A program made the translations under genes and the position numbers. From positions 385,067,461-385,131,460 of the forward strand of contig OY856187.1 in the NCBI GenBank assembly GCA_963693315.1: a DNA stretch of 64,000 nt, read 5' to 3'. The stretch comes from Diogma glabrata. Its lineage: Eukaryota > Arthropoda > Insecta > Diptera > Cylindrotomidae. Of this stretch, positions 45,459-58,030 are shown one piece after another (position 1 is the stretch's first letter; the number at the start of each line of letters is the position of its first letter). The notes beneath the pieces were generated by a model. The model saw only the letters and a program-made list of their open reading frames with translations. It was not told where the DNA came from and did no database searches.

Positions 45459-46687
45459 TAATCGAGAGAGTACTACACTCAACCCCTGCCCTGCGAAGGA
45501 ATGCCTTAATTGGTGGTACCGCAGGGATACAACAGGACTACAAGAGCAAGGGAGATGTTTTTACCCGGTAAGAACCCACGGTCGCCTGGAAAGTCGGGTT
45601 CCAGGTGGATTTTTGAAACGTTTCATCTTCCTACGAAAAACAAAAAAAAAAAAAAAACACTTACATGCACATATCCAAGCCCATACGCCAAATTTACTTG
45701 AGAAATATAATAGAAATGAAAATTGTGGTAAAGCAAATAAAACATTATATAAATCTATAATCAAAGAAAGATTAAAGCTTTAAAATTTAAAATGCTATTA
45801 TGCAAAGTTGGTCTACAATCGGTATATAGTCATTAAGAAAAGAAAACTTCATCATCATCCGCTTCTTCAGCGATTTTTTTGTTTTTTTATTGATCAAAAT
45901 TCACCAAAACGGTTCCTTTTTAATTTCAGTTAAAACACTAAAATTAAAATTTATTTATTGATCTGTTTATCTGTTGATTTGTTGATAAAATTTATTATCT
46001 CTCTCTAGCATTTACAAATCCAATGGTACGTCATTTTTCGAATACGAAGTAAAAACTTCGAAGCATTATTATATTTACTGATCTACTTTAGGCCAAGATA
46101 TCATGGGTTACGATTATGTAAAGGCATAACTTTATGACATCCACCATTAAACAAAATGAAGAAATTTGGTGATGAATAACGACAGCTCGTATTACGAGAA
46201 TTTTCATATTTATCTTGAAAGGTTTTAGTCGTAACGAGAGTTTGATTATTAGTCATACTATAGGATGAGATTTGTATGAGTAATCTCGATCTCGTGAAAG
46301 GTATTATGATTTTCTGGTGTAATAGTTTTTACCTTGAAAAATCGTGAATGATTTCTAAAGCTTTTTCTTTAGACAATATGGTTTCAAAATTCAGCACTCA
46401 TTATAGCAATAATAAAAAAAAAATTACCATTAGTTGTAATTAAATGAGTTTGGGTTAAATTACAGCGAACATTATCATGAATGGTGCTGTTAAGAACCTT
46501 GTAACCATTCGCTAATACTCATGTTTCCCTTCATATTTTCCAACAATAAATTACTGATAAGGAATGACTAAATATTAATTAAAATTATAAAACAAAATAT
46601 AATAACTCGAAATATTAATTACCCCATACATACACGCACACGTCCACACACTCACGCCCGCATTCAATACATATATTATTAAAATAA

Positions 46688-46700
46688 CTCACCCCAGGTT
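46688..46700 (-). promoter_or_regulatory. Splice donor of GL copy D
   Basis: The minus strand reads CCTGGG|GTGAGT. The donor is kept, but the ATG seen in the three intact copies is CTG here. Confidence 0.6.
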
Positions 46701-47680
46701 TTTAACACATCCCCCTCCTCAATCTCTGGACTCCTTAGCCGGTCATCCCGTAAACAAGGCTGGAAAATCAATCAGCAGCAGCTGATTGGTGGTCAACTGC
46801 ACGTAAGATGAAGATGTCAGAACAGGTGCAAGATGGCTGAAAGTTAGTTTCTATTCGTGTTGACCGTCACAATCCAGCAATCAAAATAATGTATTCCAAA
46901 ATTCACAGGTGCCAGTCGGTATAAAGCAACACTATACAACACGTCATTCGAATCAAATTATGCAATTGTACTATTCCTTTATTCCGGCCGAATATATTGT
47001 TTATTTTTTTTCAAGGACGAAGAATTAAACAAAGTGATTCTCCTAAATTGTTGAACTTTTAAAAATTTCAATACTAATTTGATTTAAATTTTCTGCAAGC
47101 GGAATTTCATCTTAATAGAACGCGGATTTAATAACTTCAATTTATGTTTTACAACAAAAAATACACTAATATCAATAATTTATATTCGACAATTTGAACT
47201 AATGTTCCATATAAGAGCAGTACTAATATCACAATTATACTCAATAATTTTGAACTAATGTCTAACATAAACGTTATACTATTATCACAATTTATACTCA
47301 ATAATTTGAACTAATGACTAACACAAACATTGTACTATTATCACAAGTTTATATTCCATAATCTGAGGTTATGTTCAACAAAACAAAAATTGTGCTCATC
47401 TCACTATAATTTTCCAACGAAATTAGTAAATGATTTTGGCATTGCACTATACGTTTTATTATTTATTTAATGGGCCAAATTAAGAAAATAGAATTTCTAA
47501 TAACACAGCACGATTGAATTATTTTGGTTTATTCGTGATCCAAATAGAATAAATATTTACCTGAGCTCCCAGATATATTTCCATCCCACTCATTCCATGT
47601 AACAAAACGTCAAAAATATCCCAACAAGAATCTCGTAGAAAAAAAGAGAGACTAAGAGGGCCTCTATACGCGGCTAGGTG

Positions 47681-47688
47681 TATTTATA
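47681..47688 (-). promoter_or_regulatory. TATA box of GL copy D
   Basis: The minus strand reads gcctaTAAATAcacctagccgc, near-identical to copy B (gcctataaatacgcctagcc), and is followed by the gaggccctct start-site-like stretch. Confidence 0.7.
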
Positions 47689-48150
47689 GGCAAAAATATC
47701 AACCGATTTTAAATCACAAATCAATAAACAAAATAGGTCTGTTTATTGGACAATCTCGTTCGATAAATATGTGTACTAAAAGTGTCTTCACTATTGTACT
47801 ATAATTGGAAGGGAACTATAAACAAAAACATCTATTATGAAATGATTATAGGAAATTACATTTATTAGTGTATCCACACTACAACAAAATTTATAGAAGA
47901 ATTATGATTGTAAGATTTATATATGAACATAGCGCGATTGAGTATTAATGATATAGCACAACCCCTTTAGGACAACTTTCCAGCGATCAACGAATACACA
48001 CTGATTATAAGAAGTTACATTGAGAAATAACACACAACCATTTTAGGACAATCTTTTTTCTTACGGAAACTATTGTAGATGGCAACCGCGGTTTGAGTTT
48101 AAGAAAATATGGTTAAAGGAAAAACTAATATAATTATGAAAGTCTCCGTC

Positions 48151-49151
48151 ATTGTAAATTCGATGCGCGTGAGAAAGTAGTGCGTTTCCAAATCAGAGAG
48201 CTACACAACTACTTCGTTGATCACCAGACTACTTCGTTTCAATTGCTGACACGCCAAATCGTTTGGATTTTGTACGAGAATTCGTTTATTCGTCTTAGTT
48301 TTCCTACTACGAGAGGATATGCACAGAGTACAGAGAGGATTTCAACTTATAGACTCGTGATGAACATCTGAGTGAGAGAAAAATCTGTTTAACAAAAATC
48401 AAAAGCACAACATGAAGTCCAATCATCTTGGATATTATGAGCGCACAGCATAAAAAATATTTGGGAGTTATTCTAAATTGTATTATATTTTACACGTAAT
48501 CATAGACATTTGCTTACCACATACGAGTGCTGATGATCTTACTCACCATTGTCTTCATATTTAAAGTGGCGTTAATTACCATCATCTTTATGTGAAGACG
48601 GTGGTTAGTAAGAACACTTGAGCTCTTATGATATGTAGAAAGTTTAAAATGCGGATGCAGCATAGAGTGCTACCCAACTATCTTAAGGTGGATGTAAATT
48701 ATGATAGTGAGGGTAGTCATCACGTCTGGAGCAGGAGAGCACAGTTCTATTTTGAAAAATCAACAAAAATGTAGACTCGATAGTTGACGTACAGATAGAG
48801 GTTCACAGGCATCTGCATAGCGAACGAAATTATGAAATTTCTTACTACACGTCGTACAAAGCTAGGAAAGTTATACAAAGATTAAGTTTGGAAATCATTG
48901 AAAGGGAAGAATCATCAAAACCAAATATCGAACACAACTTTTTAGTAAAAATTCCTTTCGCAAGGATCCAATTTTCCAATCCAGCAATTTTTTGAGAGCA
49001 TGTGAAACACATAAACTTTACATAAATAAACCAAACAAAGAAGCAATAATAGTTATTTTTTAGACAAAATCATTACAGAATTTATGGGAAATAATTGCTG
49101 ACAGGAATAGAAAATTTAAGAACATACTGGATTTTATATAAGCAGACACAT
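48151..49151. other. Unassigned DNA between two giant LTRs
   Basis: The plus strand at about 48,650-48,770 reads MRMQHRVLPNYLKVDVNYDS, then WSRRAQFYF. This resembles the LPxYL...RR..F region near the C-terminus of LINE reverse transcriptases, so an old LINE scrap is possible. The rest has no recognisable content. It ends at the ACAT target site of copy B. Confidence 0.3.
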
Positions 49152-49526
49152 TGTTATGAAGGGTAATTCAAACTCCATGATTTAAATTCACATTACTGTC
49201 CCTCACACATGAAATTTACCATTGACACAATATTTCGTATACTTAATCCATGATCATCATCTGCTATGGCTTCCGTTAAAAAAAAATATGAACATAAAAC
49301 AGTAGTGTGATATTGCCCAATGTAATTTCCTTTATTAAGTTTGTATTCTTAATTTCGCTATTTCCATGTAGATTTCCTACAATCGTTTTATAATCCCTGT
49401 TTCTTTTTATAAATATTCAACAATTTTAGTACAGGCTGGAGTCTTCACTCTTTGGTGAGCACACATAATTATCGGAAACAAATTTATCGGTTTATCAACT
49501 TTTTGTTGTTCCCGCCAACGTTTGCC

Positions 49527-49534
49527 TATAAATA
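49527..49534 (+). promoter_or_regulatory. TATA box of GL copy B
   Basis: TATAAATA stands 375 bp into the LTR in cgtttgcctataaatacgcc, followed 25-30 bp later by cgtataggggccctctcag. The match with copies C and D is strong. Confidence 0.75.
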
Positions 49535-50835
49535 CGCCTAGCCACGTATAGGGGCCCTCTCAGTTGATTTTTTTCATTCCATACGATTATATAGTTAGTT
49601 ATTTTGTTGACTGTCAGTCGATACATAGTTGAACAGAAAAGAAAAGAAAGAAGGAAGTTTGGTGAATGGCGATCAAAAATAACAAAATATGAATGCCGGT
49701 ATCCTGGAGATAATCTAGATCATTGGCTATCTGCCTGCTAAAATTCGTGAGTACATTTTTTACAAATGAGTCCATAAAAATAATGACAAGAGTCAAACAA
49801 AGAGAAAAAAAAATCCTTATTTGTTTAGTGTTGTAATTGTCAATTGATCTAGTGCTTCCAACTTCTATGTGAACATTAAACACTCCATTACGATTGCATT
49901 ATTGTATAGCAAAATAAGTAAAAAAACCATCATAGAAAAGTAACCAAATTTATTTATTTTCATATATGTTCCATATCAGTAATTAGCGCAATTTTAATTG
50001 AACTGTAATGATTTGGCATTTTTTTTGTTGTATATAAAATCTGTGTGAATTAGGTTAGGTTAGAAAAATTAGAGTGTAGTGACGTAAACTTATAAAATGA
50101 ATTTTTGGTGGAGTGATATTATATTAGTAAAATTTAAATAAACTAAAAAATTAATTTAGAAACTTTAATTGCATGCACCTAAATAAAACCACTCCCGGGA
50201 ACTTAAATTAAAAGTAATGAATTATATATCTGTGTCAATAAGTGGTATTGCATTAGGTCAATTAGAGTGTAGTTAAGTAAACTTAAGAATAAATTTTTCT
50301 TGATGTAGTGTTGATATTTTAGTACAACTTAAGCAAACAGTAAACCCTTTAGAAACAGTAATTATATATGTCTAAATGAAATCGATATGGTTAATACTTA
50401 TTATAATCAGGAAAATAAATTAAAACGAAAAGGATTATGTTTTTTGTGTAAGTAAGGCGTCGGCGGAATACATTGATTTCTTAATATTAATCCGTGATAA
50501 TTGTGATGTGGAAAGATGAGACATCCTTGAGATACGGTTATATCTGAATTACTGTGAATGCAATCGGTGGATCGGTGTAACTATTTGATATGATCACTGA
50601 ATTGCAGCTGCTGTTGTGTAGGACTATTTTGATCACTGCAGCGTGTTAAAGTTGGCTTAGTGAAGGTTATTATTCGGATCCAAGCTTATAACGGAAGATT
50701 AGTCCAATTTTCCTTTTTCCAAAATTACCACTGGTTTAACGCTACTGATGCCTATTACCATATTGACCACCGATGGGTGTTACAAGTTGAATTATTGAGG
50801 ATTGGTAATGCGAGTCAAAAGCTGATAATTATCGA

Positions 50836-51010
50836 CCATTCCATTTAAATATCATCACTGGCTTACGGATATGGATGTTTAGCATTACTTGATCACTGTT
50901 GAGCGATACCTTATTTGATAATTGACGATTAGTGTATTTAAATATTATCACTGGCTTACTGATACGGATGTTAAGTCTTAGTTGATCACTGTTGAGTGAT
51001 ACCAAAGTTG
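50836..51010 (+). repeat. Duplicated leader segment of GL copy B
   Basis: A unit of about 93 bp (atttaaatatcatcactggctta, gatatggatgtt, cttgatcactgttgag.gatacc) starts at 50,843 and 50,936. Weaker echoes (tgatcactg) lie upstream to about 50,590. Confidence 0.75.
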
Positions 51011-51155
51011 ATTAGTGAAGATTATTGTACCGGATTGTCGTGGACGATTAAGAAACGGTATCTGTCGAACAGGGAATATCACCATACATCCGATATTGGA
51101 CCTCAGGATGTTCGGTTAATTTGAGAACAGGGTGAGAACGGGATCGGGCTTCGCT

Positions 51156-51166
51156 ATGGGGTGAGT
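51156..51166 (+). promoter_or_regulatory. Splice donor after ATG in GL copy B
   Basis: ATGGG|GTGAGT, 1,633 bp after the TATA box. The next 30 bp end in ttatttttaggtatgaatg, an acceptor-like tract much too close to pair with this donor. Confidence 0.65.
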
Positions 51167-52151
51167 CAACTTTAACTTTTGTTTTTATTTTTAGGTATGA
51201 ATGAGTATGGAGGTGTATGTCTTTATGTATGAGTGCATGTGTGTATATTTGTGAGTGATTGTTTATTCGTATGTGTGGGTGAACGAACCTTTAATTAAAG
51301 CCTGGCCTATTGTTTATATATTTTTTTTATAAATTAAATTTCAATTAGTGCCTTATGTTATCCGATTTAGTCATTTATTAGCAATAATTTAGGGTTGGAA
51401 AATATGAAAAAAAAAAAAAATAATAGCTAATGATAACGAGGTTCCTAATAGCGCCAATAATGATGATGTTCTTTGTATTTACACAAAATACTTTAATTAC
51501 AACTAATGATAATTTTATTATCGATATAGTAGGTGCGGAGTTTGAAACCATATTTTCCGTAGAAAGAGTTTAAAGGAGAAGATTTTTATTCTCGATTTTC
51601 CAATTCAAAAAAAAAACTATGACACAAGAAAATAATAATAAATTTCACAGGTTCGAAATCAGTCATACAAATCTCATCATATAATATTATAAATAGACAA
51701 ACTACAGCTACGGTCAATACTTTTCTGGATAAATATAAAACTTTTCGAAATAAAATCTGTCGTTATTCACCACCAAAGTTCCTCATTTCGTTTAATTGTG
51801 GATTCCATGAAGTTATGCCTTTAAATAATCGTAACCCATGGTATCTTGGTCTAAAACAGAGCAGTAATTGTAATACTGTTCTGATATTTTTTTTTTCTTC
51901 GTAAACGAAAAATGAATGAAACTTAGATTTATAAATACCAGAAAGAGTTGGTTCAACAAGTGATTTTAATTTTTGGTATTTTTCTCAGAAACTAATAAGA
52001 ATCCGTTTTGTGACTTTAGAACAATAAAAGAATTGCTGCAGAAGGGAATGATGATGATGAAGCTTTCTTTTTGTTCGGGACTAGGTGACTGTGGTAATCC
52101 ATCTATGAATGGCATTGTTTTGAATTTTGGAGCTTCACTCTGTTTTTGATT

Positions 52152-52299
<148 letters not shown>

Positions 52300-52600
52300 T
52301 GTTTGTAGGTGTGTGTGCATGTATGTGTGTGCATGAGAGTGTGTGAGTGTACGAAGTGTGAGAGTGTGTGACTGTGTGTCGAAGTATGGGGTTGGACGTG
52401 GTGATCGTGGTTTTTTCACATATGGGGGGTCGCCAAAGTCTAATTAATTCACTTGCCTTTTCTTTTTTCCGTTCTTATCATGGTTCTCGCCTATTATACA
52501 GTTATTTGTGTTGGAGCAGCAGGATTTCCTTCTCGTTCCCATGGACCAAAGCTAGGTTGGGGCTATTAATACAACCTCGCTAGGTACGCGACCTTCTATA

Positions 52601-52627
52601 CCGCTTCGTTATTAATCAACGAAGCGG
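52601..52627 (+). repeat. Terminal hairpin of GL copy B
   Basis: CCGCTTCGTT / AACGAAGCGG is a perfect 10-bp stem with a 7-base loop, ending 12 bp before the LTR end. Confidence 0.85.
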
Positions 52628-52643
52628 CGCTGCATTACAACAT

Positions 52644-53023
52644 GTTTCTCAATATTTTTTGTAATTAAGTAATAGTTATAATAAAATATGACGTCTCTCA
52701 ATATCCAAAAAAACCATATTAACTAACGTTTGCTATTATAAATTATGTTTCTTCTGGCAGTTCATTTTAAAATTCTGAGCACTAATATTATCCGGGAAAA
52801 CTGCGTGGGTTAAATCATTCCAGGAACTCTGCAAAAAAGCACATTAAAAATCCACAATTTACCACTTGTTACCCGAACCATAAAAGAGTGGACCACTTCC
52901 TACTCTGGTGTAACGGGTGTGGGTTTTTGATAATTAATCTCAATCGACTTAAATAAATGATCTTCAAACATAAAATCCCAAAACTTTAATGTAAATTGTA
53001 AGATAGTCAATTATATAATAGTT
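52644..53023. other. Spacer between GL copy B and Gypsy-3
   Basis: AT-rich, no frame or repeat recognised. Confidence 0.5.
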
Positions 53024-53237
53024 TGTCGTATTATTTAATTTGTTTAGGAATACACTAAAAATAAGGTTACTAGTATTTATGGTATATTCAATTTAAATAG
53101 CATAAAACAACGAATAAGCAAACAAGAGAAAAAACAGCATTCGGTATTCGACCATGCAAACTGAATCAACCTTTTTGATATAATTTTAAATGTGGATGTA
53201 AATAATTTATTTAATTATTGAACAATAAAATACAACA
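53024..53237 (+). mobile_element. Gypsy-3 5' LTR
   Basis: A 214-bp LTR starting TGTCGTATTATTTAATTTG and ending aaaatacaaca. It matches the split 3' LTR (57,264-57,335 plus 60,449-60,660): ggaa.acactaaaaataaggtta, acagcattc..tattcgacc, aactg.atcaac and gatgtaaat..tttatttaattattgaacaa. Confidence 0.85.
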
Positions 53238-53250
53238 TGGCGCAGTTTCC
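53238..53250 (+). promoter_or_regulatory. Gypsy-3 primer-binding site (putative)
   Basis: TGGCGCAGTTTCC lies directly after the 5' LTR, where a tRNA 3' end would prime minus-strand synthesis. The TGG start is typical. The tRNA is not identified. Confidence 0.5.
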
Positions 53251-53431
53251 TTAAAAGTTACTGTAAAGAAAAAATTATTTTAAATCTTTGAGATCAAACA
53301 TGTACTAAAGCCACATGCAGAAAATAATTTTAACATATAAATGAGGTTATGTAGACAAAAGAAAATATAAAAAGACTTCCACCGATGGATTATTCGAGTA
53401 AATAGTAGGCGAGTATAGTTTTTTTTTTATA

Positions 53432-54330
53432 TTGAAAATATTACAATTTTTAATATCGCCAGCACCATTGAGCCTTAATGGCAATTTAAGCGAAAAATGG
53501 CGTGTTTTTGAAGAAAAACTTGATATTTTTATGGAAGCGGTCCAATATAATAATAAGGATGGAGGGCGCAATGTTGCAATTCTGCTGATTTACATGGGAA
53601 CGGAAGCAGACAACAAATTTATAATAAGTTAAAGTTAAAAGATGTTGAAAAGAAAGATTTTGAAAAAATGAAGCTTGCCATCAAAGCATATTGTAACCCA
53701 AAAAAGAATTTACTGTATTCCAGAATTTTATTTTACAAACGTCAATAGGGGCAAGGGGAATTCTTTGACCATTTTCTTTCTGATGTGCAACACTTAGTTA
53801 AATATGGTGAATTTAAGGATGAGGATCCTATATTAAGAAATCGAATCGTACTTAGGATGTCGGACCAAGCTTTGAAAGTAAACTCTCTTAAGCTCAAAGA
53901 TGATGTAATAGAAGTGATTAAAGGTTATTGATTATTGTCGTGTAAGTGAAGCTACAAAAATGAAGTTAAAACAAGGGAATGAATTTTCACAAGTTGAAGA
54001 CGAAGTAAAATCATACCGAGAAAAACAGATAGAACCAGAACAATCAACAATGCGAGACATGTAGATATAAAAAATACAAATGTTTTACGTTATTCCAATT
54101 ATGTAAAATCAGGTAAGAGTTATAACAGCTTTTCCAAAACGGGTTCACGGCATCAAAATTATTCAAATAAATGTTCACGTTGTAGTTATTTTCATCAAAA
54201 TAGTTGTGTGGCGAATTGTGTGGCATATTGTGTGGCATATTGTGTGGCATTCAAGGTCATTTTGCTAGTGTATGTAAAACTCAAGTTAGACGACGAGCAA
54301 AGGAAATTGTAATCAATGATGATTGATGAA
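53432..54330 (+). pseudogene. gag: Gypsy-3 gag, broken
   Basis: A capsid-like protein beginning near PAPLSLNGNLSEKWRVFEEK, with AILLIYMGTEADN, a YCNPKKN-type block, GxFFDHFLSDVQHLVKYGEF and a VSEATKMKLKQG tail. This order is that of the large Gypsy group often annotated as K02A2.6-like. Stops and frame changes occur from 53,630 onward. In the expected zinc-knuckle region (54,170-54,280) a 15-bp phrase tgtgtggcatat.. is tandemly repeated, which spoils the Cys-His spacing. Confidence 0.7.
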
Positions 54331-54429
54331 ATTGAAAATCTTGATGAGGAAAGTGACGCAGTCAATGAGTTATTTGTGGATTAAATTGATGTTGTAATTA
54401 AATGTGGGCGGTTCAAAAAATTAAATATT

Positions 54430-57200
54430 GAAGGTTGTTTAGTAGAGTTTAAATTGGATTCAGATGCCGACGTCAATTTGATTCCCTTTAATGTTTTAAA
54501 AGCGATCAATGTTAAAAATAGTATTGAAGAGACATCCATCAAACTAGAGACATACGGTGGGTTCAAAGTAAGAACTATTGGTAGTATTGATTTAATGGTG
54601 GAAACAGGTAAAAAGTTTTTATTCTTGTGTAAAATTTCGGTTAATTAAACGAGTGGTAGATCAAATTAGGGTGTAAAAATATGAATTTATATCATAAAAT
54701 GAAGAAGTTTTTCTGAAATTTGTAAATTTCCATATAGCTCCATATAGCTTAACATTAAAATAACATTGAATGGAATGCAAATCTGGTATCAAAACCGCCT
54801 AATCGAGTTCCACTTAAATTAGTAAACCGAGTGAGAGAAAATTTGAATCAGTTTACTGATAATAATTTTATAGAACCTGTTAGAAATCCAAGTGCTTGGG
54901 TAAGTAAGCTTGTGATAGTTGAGAAACCAAATGGACAAATGAAGAGAAACCAAAAGATATAAATGAAAATTTGAATAAAGATTATTATTCAATTCACACT
55001 TTAAATGATATCACACCAAAGCTCAAATATTAAAAATATTTTTCCGTGCTAGATCTTGAAGACGTAGAGAAAAATGTAGAATTTCTCTGGTTATTGATTC
55101 AATGCTGATACTGATTCAATTATAAATATTAATAATTTGAAAGCCCATTCTCCGCTTCTTCAAAATTTCGATTGCGATGCGGATATTACAATTCAAACAG
55201 ACGCATCCAAGCACGGTCTTGGATGTTGTTTGTTACAACACAAGAAATCTGTTTGTTATGCCTCCAAAGCCTCTCCAATGCCGAGAAAAATTTTTCTCAG
55301 ATTGAGAAAGAGTTTTTGGCGATACTCTTTTCATGTAAAAGGTTCCATCAGTATATATACGGTTGAAAAGTCAAAATCTACACCGATCATATGCCACTCT
55401 TTCCAATCATGAAAAAAGGAATATGCAAAATCCCCTCCAGTAGGCTTCAGAGAAAGAAACTAAGATTAATAATTTACGACATAGATGTGCAATATCTACC
55501 CGGAAAATCAACGCATATCGTAGATGCATTGTCTCGAGCATTTCCCAACAATACAAGTATAACAGACATCGATTCTTCTCTTAACCACATTGTACATATG
55601 ATTAATATGTCGAGTGAAAAACAAAATGAATTTAAAGAAGCGTCAGAAAAAGATGAAATTTTGAACCACCTTAAAAAATAAACAATGGATGGTTGGCCTA
55701 ATCACAAAAATAAAGTTATTGGGCTCAAATAGATCAGCAAAATTGAAAACCTAATCATAAGATGTAATATTTTTGAAAAATATAGGCCAGATAACATAAA
55801 GGAAACATTTTGCCAATATCCTATTCCCCAGTTGCAATTTCAAAATGTTGGCTGTGATATTCCTGAATTTGCTGGGAAAACTTATTTAACATTAATAAAT
55901 TATTATTATAAATGGATTGAAATTTATAAATTAAGAACAAAACAATCCATTGAGATTAAATACACCGGCACACAAAAAAAATTAAGTAGAATGTGCATTT
56001 GACCGGACCTACCTACGGGTACGTATTTTGGTCCGCTGAATCCGAATTCCAGGTCAGTTTGACCCCTACACCCTCGAAATTTCGAGAAAAGTAAAAATTT
56101 TTTTTTTACTAAATTTATGATAAGGGGCGGAAAAATCGTCGAATTTTCATGAAAATTTCAGAAAAAATGTATTTTAATAGTTTTAATATGGGTTTTAATT
56201 TTTATGAAAAAATTTTAATTTTTTCGGCCACAATTGGCATTTTTCGTTAAAATTTGGCAAATGCGGTTTTTCGAAGTTATCTCGAAATTTCGAGGGTGTA
56301 GGGGTCAAACTGACCACGAATTCGGATTCAGCGGACCAAAATACGTACCCGTAGGTAGGTCAGGTCAAATGCACATTCCACTTAATTTCACCGGCACACA
56401 AGAAAAATTAATTGGAATGTACATTTGACCGGAAATTCGAGAAAACTTCGAAAAACCGCATTTGCCAAATTTTAACGAAAAATGCCAATTGTGGCGGAAA
56501 AAATTAAAATTTTTTCATAAAAATTAAATCACATATTGAAACTATTCAAATACATGTTTCCTGAAATTTTCATGAAAAATTCGACGATTTTTCCGCCCCT
56601 TATCATAAATTTAGTAAAAAAAAAATTTTTACTTTTCTCGTAATTTCGAGGGTGTAGGGGTCAAACTGACCTCGAATTCGGATTCACCGGACCAAAATAC
56701 GTACCCGTAGGTAGGTCCGGTCAAATGCACATTCTACTTAATTTTTTTGTGTGCCGGTGATATCATTAAAAAAATATTTTTGCGCAATATGGTATTTCGG
56801 AAAAATTTATCTCTGATAACGTTCCATTTTTATCATACGAATTTGCAAAAATTGCTTGCGAATGGAATTCCACAATCGTGACCGAAAGCCCCAATTATGC
56901 AAGATCTAATGGTTTAGCAGAGAAAAGCGAACATTTATGTAAAACAATATTAAAAAAGATACAAGGTAGTGGCATTGACTTTTAGCACGTTCTTCTAGAA
57001 TAAAGGAATACTTGTGTTGCAGGATTGAAATATTGTTGCAGAAATGCTATATAGCCGCAAAACTAGAACAAAACTACCTATTTCATCAAACTTACTTAAA
57101 CTTAGTGTAAAATAAAATGTAAAAGAATTGCTTGTATCGCAAAACGAAAAGGCCTGTTAGAGGTCCTGATTATTTTAAGCATTAATGTTATATGTTAGAT
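54430..57200 (+). pseudogene. pol: Gypsy-3 pol: protease, RT, RNase H and integrase, broken
   Basis: The protease motif at 54,455 reads LDSDADVNLIP, where D-S/T-G-A-D is expected, so the active-site Gly has become Asp. Only the start of RT is readable (NRVPLKLVNRVRENLNQ, FIEPVRNPSAWVSKLVIVEK); the YxDD-bearing core between about 55,080 and 55,130 is deleted. RNase H (TIQTDASKHGLGCCL) is followed by a frame change. Then come YLPGKSTHIVDALSRAF and integrase (FQNVGCDIPEF, FISDNVPF, YARSNGLAEKSE: all three acidic residues), which is cut by the MITE at 55,963-56,759. No part is functional. Confidence 0.8.
55963..56759. mobile_element. 797-bp foldback MITE, CACCGGCAC ends, in Gypsy-3 integrase
   Basis: It starts CACCGGCACACAAAAAAATT and ends with the exact inverse, flanked by ATA on both sides (55,960-55,962 and 56,760-56,762). 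Nearly all of it is a palindrome: gtagaatgtgcatttgaccgg, gtaggtaggtc, tttggtccg.tgaatccgaatt, gacccctacaccctcgaaatttcg, aaggggcggaaaaatcgtcgaa, and ccacaattggcatttttcgttaaaatttggcaa each occur in both directions. A second internal start, caccggcacacaagaaaaatt, lies at 56,390, so it may be two fused units. CAC ends with a 3-bp duplication fit the CACTA/Chapaev group. Confidence 0.85.
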
Positions 57201-57251
57201 ATTTGAATTGTGAATGTTAATTAAATTGATGATCGAATATTGAATTTTTCT

Positions 57252-57263
57252 GGCAAGAGGAGA
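57252..57263 (+). promoter_or_regulatory. Gypsy-3 polypurine tract
   Basis: GGCAAGAGGAGA directly precedes the 3' LTR start TGTTGTATT, the expected plus-strand priming site. Confidence 0.7.
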
Positions 57264-57335
57264 TGTTGTATTATTTAATTTGCTAAGGAACACACTAAAA
57301 ATAAGGTTATTAATATTTATGATAAAATCAAATTT
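57264..57335 (+). mobile_element. Gypsy-3 3' LTR, first part
   Basis: It matches 53,024-53,095 of the 5' LTR and is interrupted at the ATTT target site by GL copy C. It resumes at 60,449. Confidence 0.85.
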
Positions 57336-58022
57336 TGTTATGAAGGGTAATTCTAACTCCGTTATTGAAATTCGAACCACTGTCCCACACACATTAAATC
57401 TACCTTAACAGAAACTTTCATAGTTGTTTTCGTTTTTCCTTTACACATGGTTTCTTGTACTCGGTCCGTGATCGTCATCTGCAATAGTTTCCATTGGAAA
57501 GTTGTCATAAACCAGTTGTGTAGTGTTTTTCAATGTAATTTCCTATATTCAATCTGTAATCGTTAATTGCTGTAGAGTTAGCATAAGTCATTTGTGCAAT
57601 ATCATTGATTCATGGTTGCGCTATTCCCATGTTGATGTCCTACAATCGTTTCATAATCATAGTTTTTGTTTATAATTATTTTCCGATTTTAGTACAGTGA
57701 AGACACATTTAGTGGGTACAATAACACGAAAAAAAACACAAAATTTTCCTAATTTGAATTCGCTCTATCTCCTAAAAGATGAGAGGATTCAGTCAATGGA
57801 TTACGTCTCGTTTATCGCAGTGTCATGAACTTATTGAGTTGCCTTTGTTTCATTTTATAAAAGGTAATTTCCTACAATGGTTTCGTAATAAATATTTCTG
57901 TTTATGGTTCCCTTCCAAATTTTGGTACCGGTTAATAGAGTGGGTACACATATATACTGAAAGAGAATGTCCTATAAACAAACTTATTGCGTTTATTGAT
58001 GTAAAAACGGCGAGATTTTGAT

Positions 58023-58030
58023 TATAAATA
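58023..58030 (+). promoter_or_regulatory. TATA box of GL copy C
   Basis: TATAAATA in gattataaatacgcggttg, followed by ctatagaggctctctttgttg, the start-site-like stretch shared with copies B and D. Confidence 0.75.

Larger units (their letters stand above)
40801..45657 (+). mobile_element. R1-clade LINE, nearly full length, with poly(A) tail
   Basis: About 4.86 kb, with a 5' UTR (40,801 to about 41,090), ORF1, ORF2, a short 3' UTR and an A-run at 45,642-45,657. It is flanked by tacatgcaca at 40,791-40,800 and 45,662-45,671, a target-site duplication. The surrounding sequence on both sides is one GL LTR. Its much higher GC content and readable frames make it the youngest large insertion here. 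Even so, it carries frameshifts, stops and a small deletion, so it is not autonomous. Confidence 0.9.
45658..48150 (-). mobile_element. Giant LTR (GL family), copy D, 5' and middle part
   Basis: On the minus strand it matches GL copies B and C from about 48,130 (gagactttcataatt, gtttttcctttaacc) through the TATA box, leader, splice donor and the downstream block shared with copy B (caatgg.aattt, cgttattcatcaccaa, gccttta.ataatcgtaaccca, aatgatgatgatgaag). It stops at the LINE insertion. The outer TGTTAT end is not recognisable, so the 5' edge is approximate. Confidence 0.75.
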
